DNA of 64,000 nucleotides, taken from the NCBI RefSeq assembly GCF_021390325.1, contig NZ_JAJUWU010000004.1:310001-374000 (forward strand). The letters run 5' to 3'. Position numbers and translations under genes: made by a program. Of the stretch, positions 32,881 through 42,084 are shown piece after piece (within the stretch, counting starts at the first letter, position 1; each line of letters starts with the position of its first letter). Under the pieces are notes generated by a model. The model had not been told where the DNA came from and did no database searches. It was given only the letters and a program-made list of their open reading frames with translations. Source of the DNA: Jiella avicenniae. Its GTDB lineage: Bacteria > Pseudomonadota > Alphaproteobacteria > Rhizobiales > Rhizobiaceae.

Positions 32881-35800
32881 CTATTTTGCCGGCGAGGGTG
32901 CGTCGTCCGTGGCATCGGGGGCTTCGTCGACGCCGGAGCCGTCCGCCGGGCCGCGACGCCGCTCGCGGTTCTGCCACGGGAAGGCGATGCCCGGCCTGTC
33001 GGCACGCGCGATCGGGCCCTCCTGCGAGCGTTCGGTCTCCCGGCCCCAGAGCTTGCCCCTGCGGCCCTCGGCGATGCGCTCGAAGAAGGCGAAGAGCGAC
33101 GGGACGATGAGGATGCCGACGAAGGTCGCGGCCACCATTCCGCCGATCGCGGCCCAACCGATGGCATTGCGCGAGGCGGCGCCCGCCCCCGATGCGGTGA
33201 CCAGCGGGATGAGGCCGAGGACGAAGGCCAGCGCCGTCATCATCACCGCCCGGTAGCGCTGTCGGCCGCCGAGGACCGCCGCCTCGGTGATCTCCATGCC
33301 GTCCCGTTCCCGCCGCTCCTTGGAGAACTCGACGATCAGGATGGCGTTCTTCGCGGCCAGCCCGATCAGCATCACCATGCCGATCTGCGAATAGACGTTG
33401 GACGACTGGCCGAAGACGAGAAGGGCGGTTGTCGCGCCGGCCGCCGCGACGCCGATCGACAGCATCACCGCAAGCGGCTGCAGCCAGCTCTCATATTGGG
33501 CGACGAGGAAGAGATAGGCGAAGACGAAGGCGAGGGCGAAGACGAGATAGGTCACCGATCCGGCCTGCCGCTCCTGATAGGACGTTCCGGAGAAGGCATA
33601 GGTGTAACCCTCCGGCAGCGTCTCGTCGGCGACCTCCTGCAGCGCCGTCAGCGCCGCGCCGGAGGAATAGCCCGCCGCCGCGTTGCCGGTGATCTCCGGC
33701 GCGGTGAAGAGATTGTAGCGCGGCAGCGTATAGGGTCCGAAGGTCGTCGAGACGTTCACCACGGTGCTCAGCGGCACCATCTCCCCGCGAGCGTTCTTGG
33801 CATGAAGATCGGCGATGTCGCCCGGCGCGGCCCTTGCCGGAGCGTCCGCCTGGATGCGCACCTGATAGACCCGGCCCTGATAGAGGAACTGGTTGACGTA
33901 GTTCTCGCCCATCGCCGAGCCGATGGTGTCGTAGATGTCGGAGACCGACAGGCCGAGCGTCTCGGCGCGGTCGCGGTCGATGGAGACGTAGAGCCGCGGC
34001 ACGTCGGTGGAGAAGGTGGTTCGCGCGCCGGAGATTTCCGGCCGCTGGTTGGCGGCACTGACGAAGGAGCGCGCCACGGCGGCGACTTCGGCCGGATCCT
34101 GGCCTTTCTGCGCGAGGAGCTCGAAGGTGAAGCCGCCGACCGAGCCGAGACCGGGGATCGGCGGCGGCGGAAAGGCGGCGACCGTGACGCCGGGGATCTG
34201 CGAGAACTCGGCGTTCAACTGCCCGAGCGTCTCGAAAACGCTCTTGCGCTCGCCCCAGGGCTTCAACGTGATGATGCCGAGGCCGCCGGACGAGATCCGC
34301 GCCGAGTTGAGGATCGAGAAGCCGGGGACCAGCACATACGCATTGACGCCCTCGGTCCGCTTGATGATCTCGCCGACTTCCAGCATCGCTTCGGTGGTCC
34401 GCTGCAGCGATGCTCCCGAGGGCAGCGAGACGTCGAACAGGATCGCGCCCTGGTCCTCGTCGGGCAACAGCGTCGAGGACAGGCTGGTGAAGCTCAGGGC
34501 CGCGATGCCGATCGCGACCATCAGTCCGAGGAGCGCCAGCGCCACGCGACGGACGAGGAAGCCGACGACGCCGGCATAGCCGTTGCGCGCTTTGGTGAGG
34601 CCCCAGTTGAAGGCGCGCAGCGGCCCCCAGGCGCGCGTCGGCGGGCGCATCAGGATGGCGCAGAGCGCCGGCGTCAGGGTCAGCGCGACGAGGGAGGACA
34701 GGAGGATCGAGGCCGACAGGGCGATGCCGAACTGGCGGTAGAGCTGGCCGGTGAGGCCAGGCAGGAAGGTCGTCGGCACGAACACCGCGAGCAGCACCAG
34801 CGTCGTCGAGATGATCGGTCCGGTGATCTCCCCCATGGCGACATGCGTCGCCTCGACCCGGTCGATGCCGCGCTCGGTCATGTTGCGCTGGACGTTCTCG
34901 ACCACCAGGATCGCGTCGTCGACGACGAGGCCGATCGCCAGGATCAACGCCAGCAGCGTGATGACGTTGATGGTGAAGCCGATGACGAGGAGGATCGCGA
35001 AGGTCCCGATCAGCGACACCGGGATCGCCAGAGCCGGGATCAGCGTCGATCGCCAGTCCTGCAGGAAGACGAAGACCACGACGACGATGATCAGCGCGGT
35101 GACTGCGAGGGTGAAGATGATCTCCTCGATCGTCGCCGAGACGAAGGTCGTGGAGTCGTAGATGACCTGGTACTGCAGGCCCTCCGGAAAGCCGGGCTTC
35201 AGCTGCTCCAGTTCGGCCTTCACCGCCGAGACGGTCTCGATGGCATTGGCGCCGGGCGACTGGTTCACCTGGATCGTCTGGCCGGGCTTGTCGCCGACGA
35301 AGGTATTGACCGCATAGCTCTGGGCCCCGAGCTCGACCCGCGCGACGTCGCGCACCCGCACGATGGCGCCGTTGTCGCCGGTCTTGACGACGATGTTGGC
35401 GAACTGCTCGGGCGAGGAGAGCTGGCCCTGGGACGTGATGGTGTAGACGGTCGCCTGGCCGTCCGGCGCGGGCGAAGCGCCGACCTGGCCGGTCGAGGCC
35501 GGCAGGTTCTCGGCCTGGATCGCAGCGGAGATGTCGCTCGCCGACACGTCGAGCGCCGCCATCTTCCGCGGGTCGGTCCAGATCCGCATCGCGTAGTCCG
35601 ACGGGCCGAGGACCTGCGCGTCGCCGACCCCCCGAATGCGCTGGATCGCCGGCACCACGTTGGTCGACAGGTAGGCGCCGGATTGAATCGGATCGAGATC
35701 GGGATTGGTCGAATAGAAGGCGACCGCGAGGAGGAAGTTCGGCGAGCGGGTGCGCACGGTCACGCCCTGGCGGGTCACCGCTTCCGGAAGCTGCGAGGTC

Positions 35801-36144
35801 GCCAGCTGTACCCGGTTGGAAACGTTCACCTGGGCGATGTCGGGATCGGTGCCGATGTCGAAGGTGATCGACAGCGAATAGTTGCCGGAATCCGTCGAGG
35901 TCGAGGACATGTAGGTCATGTTCTCGACGCCGTTGATGGCGCGCTCGAGCGGCGCGCCGACGGCTTCGGCGAGGACGGTGGAGTCGGCGCCCGGATAGCT
36001 CGCCGAGACGCTGACGGTGGGCGGCGTGATGTTCGGATATTGCTGGATCGGCAGCGTGAAGATCGCCAGCAGTCCGGCAAGGACGATGACGACCGAGACC
36101 ACGCCGGCAAGGCGCGGGCGGCGGATGAAGATGTCGGAGATCAC
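32881..36144 (-). CDS. RND efflux pump inner-membrane transporter (HAE1/AcrB family)
   Basis: A 1087-residue hydrophobe/amphiphile efflux pump with 12 membrane helices and two large periplasmic loops. The proton-relay acidic pair is seen in TM4 (GLVVDDAILVVENV) and the relay lysine in TM10 (GLAAKNAILIVEFSKE). It ends with a charged tail of about 50 residues. Its ATG overlaps the adaptor stop (ATGA). With the adaptor it would export drugs or solvents through a TolC-like channel encoded elsewhere. Substrates are not readable. A long open frame on the opposite strand is only a shadow. Confidence 0.96.
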   Translation of the reverse strand: MISDIFIRRPRLAGVVSVVIVLAGLLAIFTLPIQQYPNITPPTVSVSASYPGADSTVLAEAVGAPLERAINGVENMTYMSSTSTDSGNYSLSITFDIGTDPDIAQVNVSNRVQLATSQLPEAVTRQGVTVRTRSPNFLLAVAFYSTNPDLDPIQSGAYLSTNVVPAIQRIRGVGDAQVLGPSDYAMRIWTDPRKMAALDVSASDISAAIQAENLPASTGQVGASPAPDGQATVYTITSQGQLSSPEQFANIVVKTGDNGAIVRVRDVARVELGAQSYAVNTFVGDKPGQTIQVNQSPGANAIETVSAVKAELEQLKPGFPEGLQYQVIYDSTTFVSATIEEIIFTLAVTALIIVVVVFVFLQDWRSTLIPALAIPVSLIGTFAILLVIGFTINVITLLALILAIGLVVDDAILVVENVQRNMTERGIDRVEATHVAMGEITGPIISTTLVLLAVFVPTTFLPGLTGQLYRQFGIALSASILLSSLVALTLTPALCAILMRPPTRAWGPLRAFNWGLTKARNGYAGVVGFLVRRVALALLGLMVAIGIAALSFTSLSSTLLPDEDQGAILFDVSLPSGASLQRTTEAMLEVGEIIKRTEGVNAYVLVPGFSILNSARISSGGLGIITLKPWGERKSVFETLGQLNAEFSQIPGVTVAAFPPPPIPGLGSVGGFTFELLAQKGQDPAEVAAVARSFVSAANQRPEISGARTTFSTDVPRLYVSIDRDRAETLGLSVSDIYDTIGSAMGENYVNQFLYQGRVYQVRIQADAPARAAPGDIADLHAKNARGEMVPLSTVVNVSTTFGPYTLPRYNLFTAPEITGNAAAGYSSGAALTALQEVADETLPEGYTYAFSGTSYQERQAGSVTYLVFALAFVFAYLFLVAQYESWLQPLAVMLSIGVAAAGATTALLVFGQSSNVYSQIGMVMLIGLAAKNAILIVEFSKERRERDGMEITEAAVLGGRQRYRAVMMTALAFVLGLIPLVTASGAGAASRNAIGWAAIGGMVAATFVGILIVPSLFAFFERIAEGRRGKLWGRETERSQEGPIARADRPGIAFPWQNRERRRGPADGSGVDEAPDATDDAPSPAK

Positions 36145-37898
36145 TCTGTCGCACCTCCGCCGCCGCTGCCGCCTTCGGCCGCGCCACCCGAGTCCGCCGC
36201 CTCGCCCCCTGCCGCTTCACCGCTTCGTGGCGTGCCGCCGCCAGCCGGTGCCGCCTCCGGTTGGGCATTGCCGTTTCCGGCCTGCGCACTCGCCGGCCGC
36301 GGCGAAACCTTCTGGCCCTCCTTCAGCGTCGCCGCGCCCCGCACCACGACGTTCTCGCCGCCGCTCAGCCCCTCCGTCACCGCGACTTCGCCGGGATCGA
36401 GCGTGCCGTCCGAGCCATCGGCGGCGACGGTGATCATCCGACGTTCGATCGTGTCGTCGTCCTTGACGATCAGGACGGAGCGGCCCTCGCGGGAGAGTTG
36501 CACCGCCGTCTGCGGGATCACCGGCAGCCGCGGCGGGGCCTTCTGCGTCGTCACCAGCGTGACGTTCTCGTTCGGCAGGAGATAGCCTTCCGGATTGGGA
36601 AAGCGGATCCGCGTCTCGATCGTGCCCGTGGTGGCGCTGACCGTGTTGTCGACGAAGTCGAAGGCGCCGGTCGGCCGATAGTTCGAGCCGTTCGGCAGGA
36701 CCAGCGACAGGACGAAGTCTTCCGCCTCCTGTGCGGAAGAGGCAACCTCCTCGCCTTCGCCGCCGACTTCCTCGGCCCCGGCCGGCGGGCCCGACGAACC
36801 GGCCGCGGCGGAGCCGTCGGCGGAGGGGGCCTCGGCGGTTTGCGGGTCGTCGGAGCCGGCATCGGCCGGCTCGGCCGTGTCGGCTGCGGTGGCTGCCGCC
36901 TGCCGGCCTTCCGGCCCGTTCTGCTCGGGATCGTCGCCGGTGGCATTGCCGCCGGAGTTCCCGCCGGCATTCGTCCGATCGCCCGACGCTTCGGCGTCGG
37001 CCCCTCCTGCGGGCTGCGCTTCGACCGGCGGCGGCTCGGAACTGCCGATGCCGAGTTTCTTCCAATTGATCAACTGGCCTTCGCCGATCGGGAAGACGCC
37101 CCAGATCGGATCCATCTGGATGAGATTGGCGAGGGCGCCGCTGCCGTTCGACACGTAATTGCCGGCGGTGATCAGCGGTGCGGAAATCGTCCCGTCGATC
37201 GGCGCGACGATCCGGGTGTAGCCGAGGTTCAGCTCGGCCTGCTGCACCGCCGCCTCGGCCTGGAGCTGGGTTGCCTGGGCGGATTCGAAGGCCGCCTGCG
37301 CGTCGTCGAGGGTCGACTGGCTGACGGTGCCGCTCTGGGCCAGTTCCTTGCTGCGCGCCAGGCTGCGCCCGGCCTGGTTCAGCTGCGCCTGGGCGCCCGA
37401 GAGCTGCGCTCTCGCCGAGGCGAGCGCGGCATCGTACTGGGCCGTCTCGATCTGGAAGAGAAGGTCGCCCTTCCGGACGGTCTCGCCCCCCTTGAAGGCG
37501 ACGGTGTCGAGATAGCCCTCGACGCGGGCCTGGATCGAGACCTGCTGGATCGCCGCGATCCGGCCGATGAATTCGAACCGGTCGCCGACCGGCTTCACCG
37601 TCGCCGTCTGGGTGATCACCGCCGGCGGCGGCTGGTTGCCGGCCTGCTGGGTGCCGCCCGGCCCGGAGCCGCCGGACCCGTCGTCGTCGCTGGAGCCGAG
37701 AAAGGAGAGGAAGTCCGGCAGTTCGATCTTTCCGATCAGCGGCAGGTCGAGCGTCGATCCGGCGCTCTGCTCCTGGCCGCCCTGGCCGCCTTCTTCGGAT
37801 TGCGCCAGCGCCGGGCTGCCCGTCAGGCAGAAGACGCCCAGCGTCGCAGCCAGAAGGGCGGCTGACGACAACCAACCGGGCGCGATGTTTCGTGTCAT
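36141..37898 (-). CDS. RND efflux periplasmic adaptor with large low-complexity insert
   Basis: A 585-residue membrane fusion protein from the ATG at 37898. There is a signal peptide (about 1-32), a Gly/Asp/Gln-rich linker to about 90, then lipoyl, coiled-coil hairpin (AQLSGAQAQLNQAGRSLARS) and beta-barrel domains. Between about residues 287 and 392, inside the beta-barrel domain, about 105 residues of Ala/Gly/Glu/Pro-rich sequence are inserted. The usual fold resumes at LSLVLPNGSNYRPTG and FVDNTVSATTGTIETRIRFP. The C-terminal 50 residues are also low-complexity. Normal adaptors have about 380-420 residues. It pairs with the downstream RND pump. Confidence 0.92.
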   Translation of the reverse strand: MTRNIAPGWLSSAALLAATLGVFCLTGSPALAQSEEGGQGGQEQSAGSTLDLPLIGKIELPDFLSFLGSSDDDGSGGSGPGGTQQAGNQPPPAVITQTATVKPVGDRFEFIGRIAAIQQVSIQARVEGYLDTVAFKGGETVRKGDLLFQIETAQYDAALASARAQLSGAQAQLNQAGRSLARSKELAQSGTVSQSTLDDAQAAFESAQATQLQAEAAVQQAELNLGYTRIVAPIDGTISAPLITAGNYVSNGSGALANLIQMDPIWGVFPIGEGQLINWKKLGIGSSEPPPVEAQPAGGADAEASGDRTNAGGNSGGNATGDDPEQNGPEGRQAAATAADTAEPADAGSDDPQTAEAPSADGSAAAGSSGPPAGAEEVGGEGEEVASSAQEAEDFVLSLVLPNGSNYRPTGAFDFVDNTVSATTGTIETRIRFPNPEGYLLPNENVTLVTTQKAPPRLPVIPQTAVQLSREGRSVLIVKDDDTIERRMITVAADGSDGTLDPGEVAVTEGLSGGENVVVRGAATLKEGQKVSPRPASAQAGNGNAQPEAAPAGGGTPRSGEAAGGEAADSGGAAEGGSGGGGATE

Positions 37899-38208
37899 CC
37901 GGAATTCCAAGTCTCTGCCGATCGACATCCCGACCGGTTGCGGTTTTCGGCTTGCCTGGCGGATATATGGCGACGGCCCGAGAACCCAACCCGTCGACGG
38001 TTCACGGGAGCGTGGGCCGATCGGTCGGCGGCGACGGATCGATCCGGAAAAGACGTGGAGGCACCTGCCGCATCGCCGGCCGCAAGGCGGAGGAAAGCTC
38101 GCGCCGCCGCCCTTGGCGCCGGGTGACCCGGCGCGATTTCGCCGCGAGATCGACGCTTGGCCGTCGATGTCGGGCCTCTGCTCGCCGGCGTCCCGCCCCC
38201 CCCCCGAC
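37899..38208. other. Intergenic region, 310 bp, with a C10 homopolymer
   Basis: Between the Rrf2 gene and the efflux adaptor. A run of ten C (38196-38205; ten G in the direction of transcription) lies three bases beyond the rrf2 stop codon. I see no clear promoter or terminator in the rest. The efflux promoter must lie here unless rrf2 and the pump genes share a transcript. Confidence 0.5.
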
Positions 38209-38610
38209 TCAGGCGGCGACGGCAGCGAGCGTGACGGTGGCGAAGCGCTCGAGCAGCAGCGCTTCCGCCGCCTCGAAAGCATCGTCGAGGGCCGCGTTCA
38301 CCGCCTGCTCGACCAGGCGGGCCGTATTTTCCCGGCGGTTGCCGACGGCAAAGAGCGCCGGCTCACCGAGCGCCGCGTTGACGTCCCGCAGCGTCACCCG
38401 GTCGAAGTCGCAGGCGATGGACCAGCCGCCGTTCGGCCCGCGCTCGGAGCGGACGAAGCCGGCGTCCCGGAGGCCCGCCATGGTCCGGCGGACGACGACG
38501 GGATCGGTCGACATGCAGGTGGCGAGGTCTTCCGACGTCATCGGCCTGCCTCGGGTCTCCATGTGCAGGAGCGCATGGAGGACGGAAGAGAGGCGGCTGT
38601 CGCGTTTCAT
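38209..38610 (-). CDS. Rrf2-family transcriptional regulator
   Basis: A 133-residue Rrf2 protein with the N-terminal winged helix (SSVLHALLHMETRGRPMTSEDL, read with HTH VVVRRTMAGLRDAGFV) and the family block GPNGGWSIACDFDRVTLRDV. Only two cysteines are present, so the three-cysteine iron-sulfur site of IscR/NsrR is absent. It is more like the YwnA/redox or ligand-sensing members. It precedes the RND efflux genes on the same strand and may regulate them. No strong ribosome site is seen, but the start fits the family. Confidence 0.9.
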   Translation of the reverse strand: MKRDSRLSSVLHALLHMETRGRPMTSEDLATCMSTDPVVVRRTMAGLRDAGFVRSERGPNGGWSIACDFDRVTLRDVNAALGEPALFAVGNRRENTARLVEQAVNAALDDAFEAAEALLLERFATVTLAAVAA

Positions 38611-38699
38611 GGAACTTCGATTATTACGATTTATACCGTCTTGCAGGACGGCCGCGCGTCGCCGGGCCGAGTGATGCTCGGAAGTGGTGCCGAAAACGG

Positions 38700-38729
38700 A
38701 AAAAGGGCTACCCCGCCGGGCAGCCCTTC
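38700..38729 (-). terminator. Rho-independent terminator of the autotransporter gene
   Basis: On the minus strand AAGGGCT and AGCCCTT form the outer stem around a G+C-rich loop, followed by TTTTTC. It lies about 52 bp after the autotransporter stop codon and before rrf2. Confidence 0.75.
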
Positions 38730-38780
38730 TCTGCAAGCTCGGATCGCCGGACCTGTTCAGCCCGCTCCGACGTGTCGGGT

Positions 38781-40634
38781 TCAGAACTTGACGGTCAGCA
38801 TCGCCTTCGCCGCGTGGCTGACGTCGATCGTGTCGGAAAAGCCCACCGAATAGGAGAGCGACCCGGCGACGTCGTCGGTGAAGGACGCTTCGGCGCCGGC
38901 GCCGAGCACGAAGCCCCGGCCGGAAAGGTCGTCGAAGGCGGCGAAGGAATTCTGCGACGGGCTGCCCGAAATCCGCGACACGATGCCCGCGTCGTCGCTG
39001 GTCAGATTGTCCTCGTAGCCGATCCGCCCGGTCAGCCTGGCCGGGCGGCCGAAGGCCTCGGTGGCATAGGCGAGATCGAGGTTGGCGGCGCCGAACAGCG
39101 CGTCGCGATCGTAGCCGTCGTACTGGATGCGGGCGGCAAGCCCCGACTCGGTGAAGTCGTCGACGTCGAAATGCAGATAGGTGAGGGACAGGCTCGGCGT
39201 CGCGGTGAGGTCGCCGAAGGCCATCGGATAGGCGATCTCCGCCCCGACGTCGTAGACCACCGCATTGGTGTCGGCGCCGCCATTGGCGACGCCGGGCAAC
39301 AGCGTGACGCGCTCGATGTCGTTGAAGTCGGCATGGGCTACGCCGGCCGTCGCGCCGAGCTGGAAGCCGTGCATCATGGTCGCGGCGTAGAGATCGGCGG
39401 CGAAGGCCTGCGTGTCGTAGGTGATCGGCGAGTCGTCGACCGAGCCGTTGGAATAGCTGACGGAGCCGCCGACGAGGGCGTCGCCGAGGAAGGCGTCGTA
39501 GCCGAGGCGGACGGTGCCGACGCCGTAGTCGTAGCCATGCATGCCGTCGCCGTCGCCGCGGTCGTACCAGTTGCCGCCGAAGCTGGTGTGGAAACCGGCG
39601 GCCCCGGCGCCGCCGGCGAGCACCTTGCGCCCGCGCTCGAAGGCCGAGGAGGCGCCCTCGTAGCGATCGAGGATCGCGGTCTCGGACATCGAGCCGACAT
39701 TCACCGCCTGCTCGCCTGCGGTCAGATAGTCGAGGACCAGCGCGGCGAGGAGTTGATGGCCGGCCGTGGTGGGGTGGACGTTGTCGAAGAAGAGGTACTG
39801 GTTCTGCTCGGCCTGGGTGCCGTTCAGGCAGCTCGCGACGAAGCGGCATCCGTCGGTGGCGTTGTCGAAGCCGAAGCGCTGCGGGTCGGCGATGACCGCG
39901 GAAAAGACGCGCTCGACGTCGACGAGATGGGTGTCGGTGCCGGGATTGGCCGCTGCCGAGGCGAAGACCGCCTGGCTCAGCGCCGCGTTGAAGGTGTCCG
40001 AAGCGAACGATCCGACGAACTGCGTGGTCGGCGAGCCGTTGAACTGCGGCGTCAGGCCGAGATCGGGCAGGTTGAGAACGACCACCGTCGGGGCGCCGAT
40101 CTGAGAAAGGGTTCCGGCGGCCGTGCCGACGTTCTGGGCGGCAAGTGTCGCAGCCCCGGCGATGCTGGCCGGCGTTGCCGTCGGAAGCGCCGCAGCCTGG
40201 AAGATGTCGTTCGCCCCACCGAGAAGCGTCACGACGTCGTTGGCCGCGAAGGCGCCGTCCTGAGCCTGGAAGAAGCCGATCTGGTCAGGAATGCCCGGCG
40301 GCGACGCGCTCAGGTTGTCCGTCCGGGCGCCGCCGAAGGCATAGTTCTGGTTCGCGGTCGGATCGATGGGCACGCCGCCGAGAAAGGCTGCGCCGGCCGT
40401 CTGCATCGGTCCGTTCAGATATTCGGTGAAAACCTGGCCGTTCGAATAGTGGCCGTTGAAGTATGGCGGAGAAGCGGGGGTGGTCCCGGCCGTCGCAGCA
40501 TAGAGATTGCCGTTGTCGCTCAGGCTGTCGCCGAACGAAACGACGGCGCCGATGTCCCGTGCCATGGCCGGCTGTGCCGCCAACGCGACGATGGTCGATG
40601 CGAAGAGGCCCTTCGCCAGACGAGTTTTCAGCAT
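38781..40634 (-). CDS. GDSL-esterase autotransporter
   Basis: A 617-residue type V secreted protein. After a signal peptide (about 1-25, ending AMA) comes a GDSL/SGNH esterase domain with FGDSLSDNGN (nucleophile Ser), GGANDIF (Asn) and the Asp-x-x-His motif FFDNVHPT. The last 260-270 residues form an autotransporter beta-barrel ending in a C-terminal phenylalanine (VKF). The passenger is probably displayed at the cell surface, hydrolysing esters or lipids as EstA/ApeE do. The start at 40634 lies within a perfect hairpin (see separate entry). The gene stands alone. Confidence 0.93.
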   Translation of the reverse strand: MLKTRLAKGLFASTIVALAAQPAMARDIGAVVSFGDSLSDNGNLYAATAGTTPASPPYFNGHYSNGQVFTEYLNGPMQTAGAAFLGGVPIDPTANQNYAFGGARTDNLSASPPGIPDQIGFFQAQDGAFAANDVVTLLGGANDIFQAAALPTATPASIAGAATLAAQNVGTAAGTLSQIGAPTVVVLNLPDLGLTPQFNGSPTTQFVGSFASDTFNAALSQAVFASAAANPGTDTHLVDVERVFSAVIADPQRFGFDNATDGCRFVASCLNGTQAEQNQYLFFDNVHPTTAGHQLLAALVLDYLTAGEQAVNVGSMSETAILDRYEGASSAFERGRKVLAGGAGAAGFHTSFGGNWYDRGDGDGMHGYDYGVGTVRLGYDAFLGDALVGGSVSYSNGSVDDSPITYDTQAFAADLYAATMMHGFQLGATAGVAHADFNDIERVTLLPGVANGGADTNAVVYDVGAEIAYPMAFGDLTATPSLSLTYLHFDVDDFTESGLAARIQYDGYDRDALFGAANLDLAYATEAFGRPARLTGRIGYEDNLTSDDAGIVSRISGSPSQNSFAAFDDLSGRGFVLGAGAEASFTDDVAGSLSYSVGFSDTIDVSHAAKAMLTVKF

Positions 40635-40663
40635 CGTTGATCCCCCCATACGATGCTGAAAAC
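40624..40663 (-). promoter_or_regulatory. Hairpin masking the start codon of the autotransporter mRNA
   Basis: A perfect 13-bp inverted repeat (TTTTCAGCATCG plus one further pair on each side) occupies 40624-40636 and 40651-40663. In the mRNA the 3' arm contains the start codon (CG-AUG-CUGAAAA) and the 14-nt loop carries the ribosome site GGGGGGAUCAA. The start would be paired when folded. This is what a translational switch such as an RNA thermometer or protein-bound operator would look like. The function is inference. Confidence 0.6.
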
Positions 40664-40854
40664 AAAAGCCTATCGAGTGCCGTTGACGCAAGCGTCAGAT
40701 CGGCACTTCGACGCGGGGAGGAACGTCTTGGCCCCCGTCTGTCACCGAAAAGCCGCAAAGCCGGAGCGTGGCGCCGAGACGGACCCTGCGGATACGGGCG
40801 AGCCCGGCTCGTCTGTGGACGATCGGCGGAACCGGCGAATGCTCGCCCCTCGAC

Positions 40855-40884
40855 GGAAAAAGGCCGCCCCGGAGGACGGCCTTT
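40855..40884 (-). terminator. Rho-independent terminator of gap
   Basis: On the minus strand AGGCCG and CGGCCT form a stem around TCCTCCGGGG, followed by TTTTTCC. It lies about 30 bp after the gap stop codon. Confidence 0.8.
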
Positions 40885-40911
40885 CGCAAGCGTCGTTCGA
40901 TCCAGGGCGCC

Positions 40912-41928
40912 TCAGGCGTCGTGCATCGCGACGGCGGTGTCGTTCATGCGGTTCGAGAAGCCCCACTCGTTGTCGTACCAGGACATCACGCGCACCAGCG
41001 AGCCTTCCATGACCTTGGTCTGGTCCATGTGGAAGATCGAGGAATGCGCATCGTGGTTGAAGTCCGAAGAGACGTTCTTGTCGTCGGTGAAGCCGAGGAT
41101 CCCCTTGAGCGGACCGGACGTGGCGGCGGCGCGGATCGCCTCCTGGATTTCCTTGACGCTGGTGTCGCGCTTGGGAACGAACTTGAAGTCCACCACCGAG
41201 ACGTTGGGCGTCGGCACGCGGATCGCCACGCCGTCGAGGCGGCCGTTGAGTTCCGGCAGGACGAGGCCCACGGCTTTCGCCGCACCGGTCGAGGTCGGGA
41301 TCATCGACAGAGCCGCGGCGCGGGCCCGGTAGAGATCCTTGTGCATGGTGTCGAGCGTCGGCTGGTCGCCGGTATAGGAGTGGATGGTCGTCATGAAGCC
41401 CTTGTCGATGCCGATGGCGTCGTTGAGGACCTTGGCGACCGGGGCGAGGCAGTTGGTCGTGCAGGAGGCGTTGGAGGCGATCCTGTCGTCGGCCGTCAGC
41501 GTCTGATGGTTGACGCCGAAGACGATGGTCTTCTCGGCTCCGGAGGCGTTCGACAGCGGACCGGAGATCAGCACCTTCTTGGCGCCGGCTTCCAGATGCG
41601 CTGCGGCCTTGGCCGGATCGGTGAAGATGCCGGTGCATTCCATCGCCACGTCGATGCCCATGTCGCCCCATGGCAGGGCCTTCGGATCGCGCTCGGCCGT
41701 CACCTTGATCTTGCCGCGGCCGACGTCGATCGTGTCGCCCTCGACGGTGACGGTGCCCGGGAAGCGGCCGTGGACGCTATCGTAGCGGATGAGATGGGCG
41801 TTGGTCTCCACCGGCCCGAGATCGTTGATCGCGACGACCTCGACGTCGGTGCGGCCGGACTCGACGATGGCGCGCAGGACGTTTCGTCCGATACGGCCGA
41901 AGCCGTTGATTGCAACGCGAACTGCCAT
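40912..41928 (-). CDS. gap: Glyceraldehyde-3-phosphate dehydrogenase, type I
   Basis: A 338-residue GAPDH. NAD-binding [14 protein letters not shown], active site [12 protein letters not shown] (catalytic Cys), histidine region [11 protein letters not shown] and C-terminal [13 protein letters not shown] are all present. AGGGAG lies before the ATG. It interconverts glyceraldehyde-3-phosphate and 1,3-bisphosphoglycerate in glycolysis and gluconeogenesis. It follows tkt on the same strand, as usual in Rhizobiales. The pgk gene that often comes next is absent, replaced by the autotransporter, and a terminator follows gap. Confidence 0.97.
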   Translation of the reverse strand: MAVRVAINGFGRIGRNVLRAIVESGRTDVEVVAINDLGPVETNAHLIRYDSVHGRFPGTVTVEGDTIDVGRGKIKVTAERDPKALPWGDMGIDVAMECTGIFTDPAKAAAHLEAGAKKVLISGPLSNASGAEKTIVFGVNHQTLTADDRIASNASCTTNCLAPVAKVLNDAIGIDKGFMTTIHSYTGDQPTLDTMHKDLYRARAAALSMIPTSTGAAKAVGLVLPELNGRLDGVAIRVPTPNVSVVDFKFVPKRDTSVKEIQEAIRAAATSGPLKGILGFTDDKNVSSDFNHDAHSSIFHMDQTKVMEGSLVRVMSWYDNEWGFSNRMNDTAVAMHDA

Positions 41929-42084
41929 GTTTGTTTCTCCCTGAAGGGTGCTCGGAGCCGGATTCGAAGCCGGGCTGTAGCCCCGCCGGACGGACGAATC
42001 AAGTTTGCGGCGCCGTCAGCTTTTCTCAAGGCCGGCATGAATTTTCCAACGGGGGCAGCGCGCCGCCCGCCGGTCGTCGGCGCT

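Noticed and set aside
32605-36585. A 1326-codon open frame on the plus strand opposite the RND pump.
   Set aside because: It is the antisense shadow of a firmly identified RND transporter, rich in Arg, Asp and Gly with no domain likeness. Long antisense frames are expected in G+C-rich genes.
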